Shown here: positions 1 to 7,354 of the stretch, in pieces
How positions within the stretch are numbered: position 1 is the stretch's first letter
How the letters are laid out: each line of letters begins with the position of its first letter
Translations under genes and position numbers: made by a program
The notes under the pieces: generated by a model
Told to the model about the DNA's origin: nothing
What the model saw: the letters and a program-made list of their open reading frames with translations, nothing else
Database searches by the model: none
Assembly (NCBI GenBank): GCA_030531915.1
Contig: JAUNMD010000011.1
Span: 2,521 to 9,874 of the forward strand
Reading direction: 5' to 3'
Origin: Pseudomonadota bacterium
GTDB lineage: Bacteria > Pseudomonadota > Alphaproteobacteria > Rs-D84
Length of the DNA stretch: 7,354 nt

Positions 1-1224
1 AGTTGGTCTGTTGAAATGCGCGCAACCCAGTTGAAATCACGCCACCAACTGATGCAACTGACCGATTCCAATTTCGTAAATCAAATATCAGATGCCGCAA
101 CCCAACGCGACGCGATTTTCGTATGGGCGGCGGGTAATGACGGCAGCAGCCAATCCAGTGCCCTGTCCGCCCTGCCCGTCGTTATGCCGGAATTGGACGG
201 ACACTTTATAAATGTCGTTGCATATGACGATACAACCGGCGCATTGGCCGATTACAGTAATGCATGCGGCATCACAATGAATTGGTGCATAACCGCCCCT
301 GGGACACTCAGCACCGGAAAAACCATTGCCGCGGGGACAAGTTTTGCCACCCCAATCGTATCGGCGGCAATCGCCGTCCTGCGCGAGGCATTCCCATACA
401 TGACCGCATCACAAATTACATCGCTGTTATTTGAAACCGCACGCGATTTGGGCGCAGATGGCATTGACCCAATCTATGGACACGGCATGTTGGATTTGGA
501 ACGTGCAACCCGCCCCGTGGGTGCGGAATTGATTCCACTGGACAATGGCGCAACACAACCACTGTCCGCCGCGCGCGCATCGGGACAAATTGCACACAAA
601 ATCAAAAGTGCAAACCCGAAATTCGCATTTGTTGATGCATACGGACGTGCATTTAATGCCGATTTGGGTAAAAATATATCTGTCCAGAATCCCTCAATCG
701 GGTGGCGACACCTGCGCAGTAATAATATCGCGGCATTTCGTACCGGCAATATCGAATTTGGACTGCGCGAAATGGACATTTTGCCAACCGACGGCGCACT
801 GGGCACAACCAATCGTAATTTAATCAGTTTTATCGGCACAACCAACACGTGGGATTGGCATAATATCGAACTGTTCCAGACGTCCACAATCGGATTTGCC
901 CGCGTCCAGACGAATGAAAACTCGCTGATAACAGGCACATCTGACATCACGACCGCATCGGTTGCGTTTGGCGCAAACATTGGTGATTTTACTGTTGCCG
1001 CCGCAATCCCAGACACCATAATTGGCGGAAACATGACGTTGCGCCTGCCCACGGGACGCGCGGCGGGTGGCGAAATAGTTTTTAATGATTACACCATCGA
1101 TTTGGTTGCGCGCCCATCGGTTGAATTTACGGGGAAATACAAATTCTTGACGGTTGGTTTTGTCGACAATCCATACGGCACAGATGAACTGTTTATCGTG
1201 GGCAAATGGAAACTGGAATTTTAA
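1..1224 (+). CDS. Autotransporter-type subtilisin-like (S8) serine protease, 3' part only
   Basis: The reading frame is open from base 1, so the gene begins upstream; 407 codons are visible before TAA (codon numbers count from base 1), and the ATG at 16 is internal. The protein is a secreted subtilase that would cleave peptide bonds outside the cell or at its surface. Seen: AAGND with the oxyanion-hole Asn at codon 46, then GTSFATP with the nucleophile Ser at codon 114. The catalytic Asp and His must lie before the window. A Cys pair (codons 89 and 96, CGITMNWC) precedes the Ser and may form a disulfide. YGHGMLDLERATRPVG (codons 159-174) is the usual end of the protease domain in autotransporter subtilases. 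The remaining 233 residues are rich in alternating polar/hydrophobic strands, include FVDAYGRAF (210-218) and MTLRLPTGR (345-353), and end in Phe, as in outer-membrane barrels of type Va autotransporters. The family call is firm; the barrel is inferred from pattern. No terminator hairpin follows the stop. Confidence 0.88.
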   Translation, partial: SWSVEMRATQLKSRHQLMQLTDSNFVNQISDAATQRDAIFVWAAGNDGSSQSSALSALPVVMPELDGHFINVVAYDDTTGALADYSNACGITMNWCITAPGTLSTGKTIAAGTSFATPIVSAAIAVLREAFPYMTASQITSLLFETARDLGADGIDPIYGHGMLDLERATRPVGAELIPLDNGATQPLSAARASGQIAHKIKSANPKFAFVDAYGRAFNADLGKNISVQNPSIGWRHLRSNNIAAFRTGNIEFGLREMDILPTDGALGTTNRNLISFIGTTNTWDWHNIELFQTSTIGFARVQTNENSLITGTSDITTASVAFGANIGDFTVAAAIPDTIIGGNMTLRLPTGRAAGGEIVFNDYTIDLVARPSVEFTGKYKFLTVGFVDNPYGTDELFIVGKWKLEF

Positions 1225-1259
1225 CCCACCACAGCCCCAGAAAAATTTAACATATTTAC

Positions 1260-1288
1260 TTGTCTTTTCACTATTTGCCATCTAAAAT
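1260..1288 (+). promoter_or_regulatory. Predicted sigma-70-type promoter of the macroglobulin-pbpC operon
   Basis: TTGTCT at 1260-1265 (4 of 6 matches to TTGACA) and TAAAAT at 1283-1288 (5 of 6 matches to TATAAT) are separated by exactly 17 bases, the optimal spacing. Transcription would start near 1294-1296, giving a leader of roughly 27 bases that still contains the ribosome binding site. The site lies in the only intergenic gap of the window, just downstream of the subtilase stop, so it suggests that the macroglobulin and pbpC are transcribed separately from the protease. This is a prediction from sequence only; no operator-like repeat is visible around it. Confidence 0.55.
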
Positions 1289-1301
1289 ACACCTGCAATA
1301 C

Positions 1302-1310
1302 AGGAAGGGG
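1302..1310 (+). promoter_or_regulatory. Ribosome binding site of the macroglobulin gene
   Basis: AGGAAGGGG is a purine-rich Shine-Dalgarno-like stretch. Its end is 11 bases before the ATG at 1322, slightly longer than ideal. In this frame the nearest upstream stop is TAA at 1283 and no other start codon lies between, so this site together with that stop fixes the start at 1322. Confidence 0.65.
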
Positions 1311-1321
1311 ATTTTTATACC

Positions 1322-4300
1322 ATGGCAACAAAGCAGTACCGCAAAAATACCAAGAATCCAAAACGTAAATTGTTTTCAGTGCGCAGAATTGCGCTGGTCG
1401 CGTGCGCGATTGCAATTATCGCGGGCGCATTTGCATTTATCGCACTGCGTCGCGGTGATGACGCGGCGACAAAAATGCACACAACATTTAACACCCCAAC
1501 CGCGGCAACATTTACCGATACAAATAATGTAATGTTCACATCTGACAATATTCCCGATGTGAACAATGCCCGCACATTGGCGCGCATTCAGCCATTGGTT
1601 ATTTCGTATAACTGGTCATCCGGCCCATATAATCAGGCCCTGCGTCCCGACGCAACAAACAACGATATCACAGCAGGCGTCAAAATCAGTCCATTTGTGC
1701 CTGGCACGTGGGCACTGCGCGGGGGTGGCGATGAATTGGCATTCACGCCCGACGCCGATTGGCCCGCCGACACGCGTTTCACCGTACGCGTTGCGGACAA
1801 TCTGGTAAATTCAGACGTTGCGATTGACGACAAAACGATTTCATTCACAACACCGCCCGTCGCCGCCACGATGGACAGCTTCAACCTGTACCCCGCCTCA
1901 AATGCAAAAAAATCTGTGGTTGGCGTTGCCGTCATATCATTTAATTACCCGATTGTGACAACGGAATTTGACGATAAATTGACCGTCAAACTGGACGGGT
2001 CCAAATTAGACTTTACGGTAAAGTTTGATAAATTCCGCCGTACGGCCGTAATCACAACCGCCCCCGTACAAATCACAAATGACGACCAGATTATCCGTCT
2101 GAAATTAAATCGCGTTGCGCCCGCCGCCGGCAATGGCGCGACCCAGAAATTGACCGCACACGCAACCGTTGCCGCCGCCGACAACATATTCAAAGTATCT
2201 GATATCACAACCACCGCGGCCGACGATAAAAACGGCAATGCGCAACAGTTGGTCTTGGTGAATATGACCGCAACCGCTGCGGCAAATACGGACTGGGGCA
2301 AATATGTTGAGATTTACCTGTTACCAGAATACAAAACCGATGATGAAAAATCAGACGAAACACCACATCAATGGGCGGACGACGAAATCACCCCTGACGT
2401 GATTGCGCGTGCAAAACAGATTCAAACAAAACTTGTTCCGTTTGTAAATCCAACGGGTGTGTATCAATACGCTTTTTCATACGATGTGTCCGCCGCAAAC
2501 AGATTTATTTTCGTGCGCGTTGCGTCCGGCTTTGAATCCACATCTGGGTTTTATGTCAAAAACGGCGCGTCACGCGTTTTGCCCGTTGCATATCCCGTGC
2601 GCACGGTAAAAATCGCCGGCAGTGGCGCGTTATTATCACTGGCGGGTGATAAAAAACTGGGCATTATGGCACGTGGGGGCGCAACCGCCGCATACGTGAA
2701 TTTGTCAAAGGTTAAATCATCTGAAATCAATCACTTGATTTCCCAGACATATAATATCTTTTCTGAAAACATAAAATTCAAGGGCTGGTCATTTGGCGTT
2801 GATGATATGGCGGTTGTGTTCCGTAAAACAATTCCATTCTCTGACCCATCTATGACAAAAACTAACTATGCGTCGATTGATTTGGGCGCATATCTGGACA
2901 GAACGCACGGCGATAAAACCGGCATTTTTGTAATTCAGGTTGCCCCCGACGCCACCGCCGCACAGTACAGCGACCGTCGCCTGATTCTGCTGACCAATTT
3001 AGGAATTATACGCAAGGAAAATCAGAACAATTCGTCCACACTGTTTGTGGTAAATCTGTCTGATGGCACACCCGCCGCCGATACCGAAGTAAACGTGCTG
3101 GGGCGCAATGGTAACGCCGTATGGGCGGGACGTACCGATGACGACGGTCGCGCCGATATTCCAGAACTGTCATGGAACGAATATCGCGATGCGCGCGAAC
3201 CTGTTGCGATTGTTGCGCGCCGTGACGACGATGTTTCATTTATTCCATACAATGCAAACGCACCGATGGTTGATTACTCCAAATTTGATGTCGACGGCGA
3301 ACATTATTATGGCGCAACCCCACTGAATGCATTTGTCTTTACAGATCGCGGCATTTACCGCGCAGGCGAAGATATGATTGCCGCCGGCATTGTCAAGAAC
3401 AAATCGTTCAAGGCACTGGCGGGGATTCCCGTACGCGCCGAAATCACCGATCCACGCGGGCGCGACGCATTGACCAAAACATTCACACTGGCGGGCGACG
3501 GAATGTTCGACGTTAAATATACAATTCCCACCACCGCCACAACTGGCGAATGGCAGGTTCGCCTGTATTCATTGGACAATCGCGGGCGCATTGACACGTC
3601 ACTGGGGGTGGCAACATTCCGCGTTGCGGACTTTGTCCCAGATAATATGAAAATCACCACAACCATCGCTGGTGGCGACACAGACGGTTGGATTTCGGCC
3701 GACGGTATGCGTGCGAATGTATCCCTGCGTAATTTATTCGGCACCGCGGCAACAGACAAACGTATTACAGCGTCTGCAACACTGACCCCAACGAATTTTA
3801 CATTTGACGCATTTCCTGATTATGTATTCACACCAAACTTTATTTCGGGCACGGGTCTGGCCGATGGGACGGCGCGCGCGTCACAAACGTTTACGGCAAA
3901 TATGCCCGACGCGCACACCGACGAAAACGGCGTGGCAACAATTTCAATCAATTTTGACGATGTAATCCCAGATGGCACATACATGCTGAAACTGACAACC
4001 GCGGGATTTGAATCTGCGTCGGGTCGCAGTGTTCGCACAACCACAACCGCGCGCGTATCAAACGCAAAATACTTGGTTGGTTATCACGCCGATGGCGATT
4101 TGAAATACATCGCACGCGGGGTGGCACGCAATGTCAAACTGGTTGCGGTTGACCACACTGGCGCGGTCGCGGCGGCGGACAACCTGACCATTCGGACGGT
4201 GCACCGCGAAAACCTGACCAGTTTGGTCAAGGATTACAGTGGATACTATAAATATCAAACCGTCACCCGTGATAAAGTAATCACCCAAAACGCATTAGAT

Positions 4301-7054
4301 ATCGCAACAGATGGCAAAACAATCAAACTGGACACTGCAAACGCCGGCACATATTTTGTCCAGATTCTGGATTCAGCGGAACGCATTTTGGCAAACATAG
4401 AATACTTTGTTGCTGGGAATGAAAACAACGAACTGAAATCCGACACCAACGCCGAACTGAAAATCAAATTGTCATCAAACGCGTTTGCCGCGGGCGACAA
4501 AATCGACGTCAGCATTACCGCACCGTACACCGGCGCGGGCCTGATTACGATTGAACGCGACCGTGTGTATGCATATAAATGGTTCAACGCCACAACCACG
4601 ACATCGGTTCAGCAAATCACCCTGCCCGATGGATTCGAAGGAACGGGTTACATCAACGTATCGTTTGTGCGTAACATCACCAGCCGCGACATATTCACAC
4701 CACCATACGCGTACGCCGTTGTGCCATTTGCGGTTAAAAACGATGGCCGCAAAATTGACGTTAAACTGACCACGCCAGACGTCGTGCGTGACCATAAATT
4801 ACCAATTAAATATGAATCAGACCGTGATGCGCGCCTGATGATATTCGCCATAAACACCGGCATTTTACAGGTTGCAAAATACGACCTGCCCCGTCCGTTG
4901 GCATACTTCTTCAAAAAGGCCGCGTTACAGGTTTCCACGTACCAGACACTGTCGCTGTTGTTGCCAGAATACAAAATCCTGCGCGAATTTGCGAAAACCG
5001 GGGGTGGCGATTTCGAACCAGACATTGACGCCGGCATGACACTCAGCAACCCATTTGGCCGCCGCACGTTGCCACCGGTTGCGTTCTATTCGGGCATTAT
5101 CGATGCCAAGGCCGGCAAGTCGGGCGAAATCACATTTGATTTGCCAGAATACTTTAACGGCGCGGTGCGCGTATTTGCGGTTGCCGCGAATAACACCGCC
5201 GTGGGCAGTGCAGACGCCAGCGTTCGCGTCCAATCACCGGTTATGATTACACTGTCCGCCCCATTGATGGCGGCCCCAAACGACACGTTCGACATTGGCG
5301 CGGTTGTATCAAATCAGGTCGCGCACAGTGGCGCAAACGCAACCGCAAACATTTCATTGTCAACGTCGAATGGGTTGATACCGGCGGCAACGACCGGCAA
5401 AATAGCCGTTCCTGAAAACAACGAAAATGTTTTCACGACATCTGTTCGTGTTGGCGACGTGTTGGGCAATGCCGACATTAAATTAAATGCCACAATTACC
5501 GGCGCGAACGACGCATCTGGGGTTGCAAACGCCACGGCGGCCCTGTCCGTGCGTCCAATAACAACGTTTGAAACACGCGTGCACAGTGGCACAATAAATT
5601 CCAGAACCGCAAAAATCCGCGGTTTCCATATTGATATGTATCCGGAATTTTCCGCACGCACATTGTACGTGTCGCCACGCGCAAGTGTGCTGGCGCGTCC
5701 GTTGGTTCAGTATCTGGCGCACTATGAATTTCCGTGCACAGAACAACTGGTATCGCGCACGTTGCCATATGTCATTGCGCCAAACGATGACACGCTGGGA
5801 ACAAATTTCGATGAATCCAGCGCGAAAATTGCCGAAACAATTCGCCAGTTACAATCGCGTCAGAATATAAACGGCGCATTTGAATTGTGGGCGACAACCG
5901 ATAATTTCCCAATACCTGCGACCGCCACCAATGTCCAGACGACCGCATATGTCGCCCAGTTCCTGACACTGGCACGCGACGCGGGATTCAATGTACCACA
6001 GGATATGTTGGGTCGCGCGATTGGATTCCTGCGTGATTTCGCCGGCACACCGATTGAAAGCAACGACGATGCCGCGGCGGTTGCGCGCGCAATCTTTGTC
6101 ATAACACAAAACGATTACATCACGACAAATTACATCAATTTGTTCCAAGAATATGCGGACAAAAATATCAAGAATTGGCAGCGCACAATTTCCGGCGCAT
6201 ACGTCGCCGCCGCATATAAAATGATGCAGCAAGATGATGCAGCGAACAAACTGATTGCGCAATACCGCACCACATCGCCAAAGTTTGAATATGTGTCAAT
6301 GTATGACAATAACGTTGCAAATGACGCAATGTATAATTTTATCAACCGTCGGTATTTTGATGCCGCGGCGTCAACCCCAGACAGTGTCACAGAATACGTT
6401 GCAGGTGGCGATTATTCGTCATACACATCGGCAATGGCGACACTGGCATTGGTTGGCACGCACGCCGCCACGACCACGCCCGCGGTCACGGTTTCGGCAA
6501 ATGACGCCGACATCACGGGCACAACATCGGGCGACGCCCAGGTATTTGACATTCCGGCGGACGCCACCGCGATTGACATCAAGTGTGAAAAATGCGACCG
6601 CACGGACGGCCTGTATTACGCATTGGTTCAGACGGGTTACCCACGCGTGGCCACCGAATCCAGCAACGGTATTTCCGTGTCGCGCGAATATTACAATGAA
6701 AACGGTGAACGCGTCACGTCCGCCAATATCGGCGACAGAATCACGGTTCGCATCTTTGCACGTGCACGCAGTGGCGACGTAATCCAGAACGTTGCAATCA
6801 CTGATTTGTTACCAGCGGGATTTTCGGTTGACGGCACGGTCACGGGCGACCAAAACTTTGCCCAGATTCGCGAAGATCGCGTTGTAATATTTACCGACCT
6901 GACCCGTGCATCGGCAACATTTGAATACACCGCCGACGTCACCGCCGCGGGCACATTCAGTGTTCCACCAATTCATGCCGAATCTATGTATAATCCATCG
7001 GTAAATGCAACCGGTGCGACCGACACATTCACGGTTTCAAATGGCGAAAAATAA
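1322..7054 (+). CDS. Bacterial alpha-2-macroglobulin (YfhM/ECAM-like), thioester-containing protease trap, membrane anchored
   Basis: This 1910-residue protein is a periplasmic broad-range protease trap: cleavage of a bait region closes the molecule around the protease and exposes a reactive thioester that binds it. Seen in order: a very basic N-terminus (1-22) and a hydrophobic helix (about 23-42), read as an inner-membrane signal anchor; an early beta domain with ISPF (122) and DWPADT (146-151); a bMG3-like domain with LLTNLGI (556-562) and TDDDGRA (605-611); TDRGIYRAGE (674-683), the hallmark of the next MG domain (family norm TDRGIYRPGE); ITAPYTGAGL (1065-1074) in the bait-region domain; INTGIL (1177-1182); LPEYFNG (1274-1280); the thioester CTEQ (Cys1472 to Gln1475) followed by NGAF (1517-1520) in the helical thioester domain; and a C-terminal bMG10-like domain (about 1763-1905) with REYYNENGE and IREDRV. 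E. coli YfhM is about 1650 residues, so this is a long member. Only four cysteines exist: 28, 1472, 1755 and 1758. It overlaps pbpC by 14 bases. Family call very secure; individual domain borders are approximate. Confidence 0.96.
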   Translation: MATKQYRKNTKNPKRKLFSVRRIALVACAIAIIAGAFAFIALRRGDDAATKMHTTFNTPTAATFTDTNNVMFTSDNIPDVNNARTLARIQPLVISYNWSSGPYNQALRPDATNNDITAGVKISPFVPGTWALRGGGDELAFTPDADWPADTRFTVRVADNLVNSDVAIDDKTISFTTPPVAATMDSFNLYPASNAKKSVVGVAVISFNYPIVTTEFDDKLTVKLDGSKLDFTVKFDKFRRTAVITTAPVQITNDDQIIRLKLNRVAPAAGNGATQKLTAHATVAAADNIFKVSDITTTAADDKNGNAQQLVLVNMTATAAANTDWGKYVEIYLLPEYKTDDEKSDETPHQWADDEITPDVIARAKQIQTKLVPFVNPTGVYQYAFSYDVSAANRFIFVRVASGFESTSGFYVKNGASRVLPVAYPVRTVKIAGSGALLSLAGDKKLGIMARGGATAAYVNLSKVKSSEINHLISQTYNIFSENIKFKGWSFGVDDMAVVFRKTIPFSDPSMTKTNYASIDLGAYLDRTHGDKTGIFVIQVAPDATAAQYSDRRLILLTNLGIIRKENQNNSSTLFVVNLSDGTPAADTEVNVLGRNGNAVWAGRTDDDGRADIPELSWNEYRDAREPVAIVARRDDDVSFIPYNANAPMVDYSKFDVDGEHYYGATPLNAFVFTDRGIYRAGEDMIAAGIVKNKSFKALAGIPVRAEITDPRGRDALTKTFTLAGDGMFDVKYTIPTTATTGEWQVRLYSLDNRGRIDTSLGVATFRVADFVPDNMKITTTIAGGDTDGWISADGMRANVSLRNLFGTAATDKRITASATLTPTNFTFDAFPDYVFTPNFISGTGLADGTARASQTFTANMPDAHTDENGVATISINFDDVIPDGTYMLKLTTAGFESASGRSVRTTTTARVSNAKYLVGYHADGDLKYIARGVARNVKLVAVDHTGAVAAADNLTIRTVHRENLTSLVKDYSGYYKYQTVTRDKVITQNALDIATDGKTIKLDTANAGTYFVQILDSAERILANIEYFVAGNENNELKSDTNAELKIKLSSNAFAAGDKIDVSITAPYTGAGLITIERDRVYAYKWFNATTTTSVQQITLPDGFEGTGYINVSFVRNITSRDIFTPPYAYAVVPFAVKNDGRKIDVKLTTPDVVRDHKLPIKYESDRDARLMIFAINTGILQVAKYDLPRPLAYFFKKAALQVSTYQTLSLLLPEYKILREFAKTGGGDFEPDIDAGMTLSNPFGRRTLPPVAFYSGIIDAKAGKSGEITFDLPEYFNGAVRVFAVAANNTAVGSADASVRVQSPVMITLSAPLMAAPNDTFDIGAVVSNQVAHSGANATANISLSTSNGLIPAATTGKIAVPENNENVFTTSVRVGDVLGNADIKLNATITGANDASGVANATAALSVRPITTFETRVHSGTINSRTAKIRGFHIDMYPEFSARTLYVSPRASVLARPLVQYLAHYEFPCTEQLVSRTLPYVIAPNDDTLGTNFDESSAKIAETIRQLQSRQNINGAFELWATTDNFPIPATATNVQTTAYVAQFLTLARDAGFNVPQDMLGRAIGFLRDFAGTPIESNDDAAAVARAIFVITQNDYITTNYINLFQEYADKNIKNWQRTISGAYVAAAYKMMQQDDAANKLIAQYRTTSPKFEYVSMYDNNVANDAMYNFINRRYFDAAASTPDSVTEYVAGGDYSSYTSAMATLALVGTHAATTTPAVTVSANDADITGTTSGDAQVFDIPADATAIDIKCEKCDRTDGLYYALVQTGYPRVATESSNGISVSREYYNENGERVTSANIGDRITVRIFARARSGDVIQNVAITDLLPAGFSVDGTVTGDQNFAQIREDRVVIFTDLTRASATFEYTADVTAAGTFSVPPIHAESMYNPSVNATGATDTFTVSNGEK

Positions 7055-7354
7055 CAGATGGTTTAACCGCATTGCGCAACATATACGTCGTCACAAAACG
7101 ACGTATATTTGCATATTTGGGCTGGTTGCGGTGTATTGGATTGTACGCCTGTTCTTTATTCCGCCCCTGTTATCAGACACACATTTTTCCCGCGCGTATT
7201 ATGACCGTAATGGCGCGCTGATGCGCATGACACTGACGGCGGACGATAAATATCGCCTGTTCACACCGCTGGCCGAAATCAGTCCAGACGTTGTCCGCGC
7301 CACCGTTTTATACGAAGATAAATATTTCTGGTATCACCCGGGGGTAAACCCAGT
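7041..7354 (+). CDS. pbpC: Penicillin-binding protein 1C, N-terminal part (peptidoglycan glycosyltransferase, GT51)
   Basis: The first 104 codons of a gene that runs off the window; full PBP1C proteins are about 770 residues. PBP1C is a bifunctional class A penicillin-binding protein of the inner membrane: the GT51 domain polymerises lipid II into glycan strands and a later transpeptidase domain, not in the window, would cross-link them. Seen: a basic cytoplasmic N-terminus, one membrane helix (about 22-40), SRAYYDRNGALMRM (50-63), which matches the PBP1C-type beta segment before the enzyme core, EISPDVVRATVLYEDKYF (79-96) containing the catalytic Glu92, and HPGVNP (99-104). The ATG at 7041 lies inside the macroglobulin gene and has no clear Shine-Dalgarno sequence, so translation probably depends on ribosomes ending at 7054. 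The partner gene upstream supports the identity: macroglobulin and pbpC are a conserved pair. PBP1A/1B types are less likely given HPGVN and the context. Confidence 0.93.
   Translation, partial: MAKNNRWFNRIAQHIRRHKTTYICIFGLVAVYWIVRLFFIPPLLSDTHFSRAYYDRNGALMRMTLTADDKYRLFTPLAEISPDVVRATVLYEDKYFWYHPGVNP
7081..7108 (+). repeat. Perfect 11-bp inverted repeat (hairpin) inside the start of pbpC
   Basis: ATATACGTCGT (7081-7091) and ACGACGTATAT (7098-7108) are exact reverse complements, separated by a six-base loop CACAAA. The stem begins 27 bases after the macroglobulin stop and 40 bases after the pbpC ATG, and it encodes roughly residues 14-23 of PBP1C, where the cytoplasmic basic part meets the membrane helix. 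The bases after it are AT-rich but do not form an uninterrupted T run, so it is not a standard intrinsic terminator. It could slow ribosomes, protect the 3' end of the macroglobulin message, or be chance; the sequence alone does not decide. Confidence 0.6.

Noticed and set aside
474..1281. Long minus-strand reading frames (474-1052 and 820-1281) opposite the subtilase
   Set aside because: They lie wholly or largely opposite a clear protease gene with conserved motifs, resemble no known protein, and have no ribosome binding site that I can see.
1394..1408. Lipobox-like L-V-A-C at residues 25-28 of the macroglobulin
   Set aside because: Not accepted as a lipoprotein signal because the hydrophobic part before Cys28 is too short and the hydrophobic run continues well past it; kept as an open question in the findings.
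4648..5067. Minus-strand frame of 139 codons inside the macroglobulin gene
   Set aside because: It is antisense to a conserved part of the macroglobulin; its composition looks like a mirror of that gene's codon bias.
6255..6782. Plus-strand frame of 175 codons in another frame of the macroglobulin
   Set aside because: It overlaps the conserved C-terminal domains and its product is an Arg/Thr/Pro-rich low-complexity string typical of an out-of-frame reading.
7081..7120. Intrinsic terminator after the macroglobulin gene
   Set aside because: The inverted repeat is real but the stem is AT-rich at its base, there is no unbroken T tract, and it lies inside the start of pbpC.
1..7354. CRISPR arrays, tRNA or rRNA genes, insertion sequences
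   Set aside because: No regularly spaced repeats, cloverleaf-like stretches, transposase motifs or terminal inverted repeats were seen; the window is almost entirely covered by three genes.

Overview
The window is an ordinary-looking, fully coding stretch of a Gram-negative bacterial chromosome. All genes are on the + strand and about half of the bases are G+C. It carries three genes: the 3' end of an autotransporter-type subtilase, a complete giant alpha-2-macroglobulin, and the 5' end of penicillin-binding protein 1C (pbpC). An outer-membrane barrel end on the protease, a periplasmic macroglobulin and PBP1C all need an envelope with two membranes. The style of the subtilase and the long macroglobulin suggest a proteobacterium, possibly an alphaproteobacterium, but this is a weak inference. 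Codon use looks alike in all three genes (glutamate almost always GAA, leucine mostly CTG or TTG), so nothing points to recent transfer.

Layout. Positions 1-1224 hold the C-terminal half of a secreted S8 serine protease. It has the oxyanion Asn and catalytic Ser; the Asp and His lie upstream of the window. It ends in a beta-rich tail with a terminal Phe, typical of a type V autotransporter barrel. The 97-base gap at 1225-1321 contains a good sigma-70-like promoter and a ribosome binding site but no visible terminator. Positions 1322-7054 encode a 1910-residue alpha-2-macroglobulin with an intact thioester motif (CTEQ) and a basic N-terminus followed by one hydrophobic helix. Position 7041 starts pbpC, overlapping the macroglobulin gene by 14 bases and running off the window. 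A perfect 11-bp inverted repeat sits just inside pbpC.

How the genes work together. Bacterial alpha-2-macroglobulin next to pbpC is a known conserved pair. The macroglobulin is thought to trap foreign proteases that enter the periplasm through a damaged envelope, while PBP1C is proposed to help repair the peptidoglycan. Here both proteins appear to be held in the inner membrane and their translation is probably coupled. The upstream protease appears to be a separate transcription unit; whether it has any link with the protease trap next door is open.

I do not see an undescribed system. The points most worth a second look are the form of membrane anchoring of the macroglobulin, its CxxC pair in an otherwise cysteine-poor protein, and the hairpin at the macroglobulin/pbpC junction.
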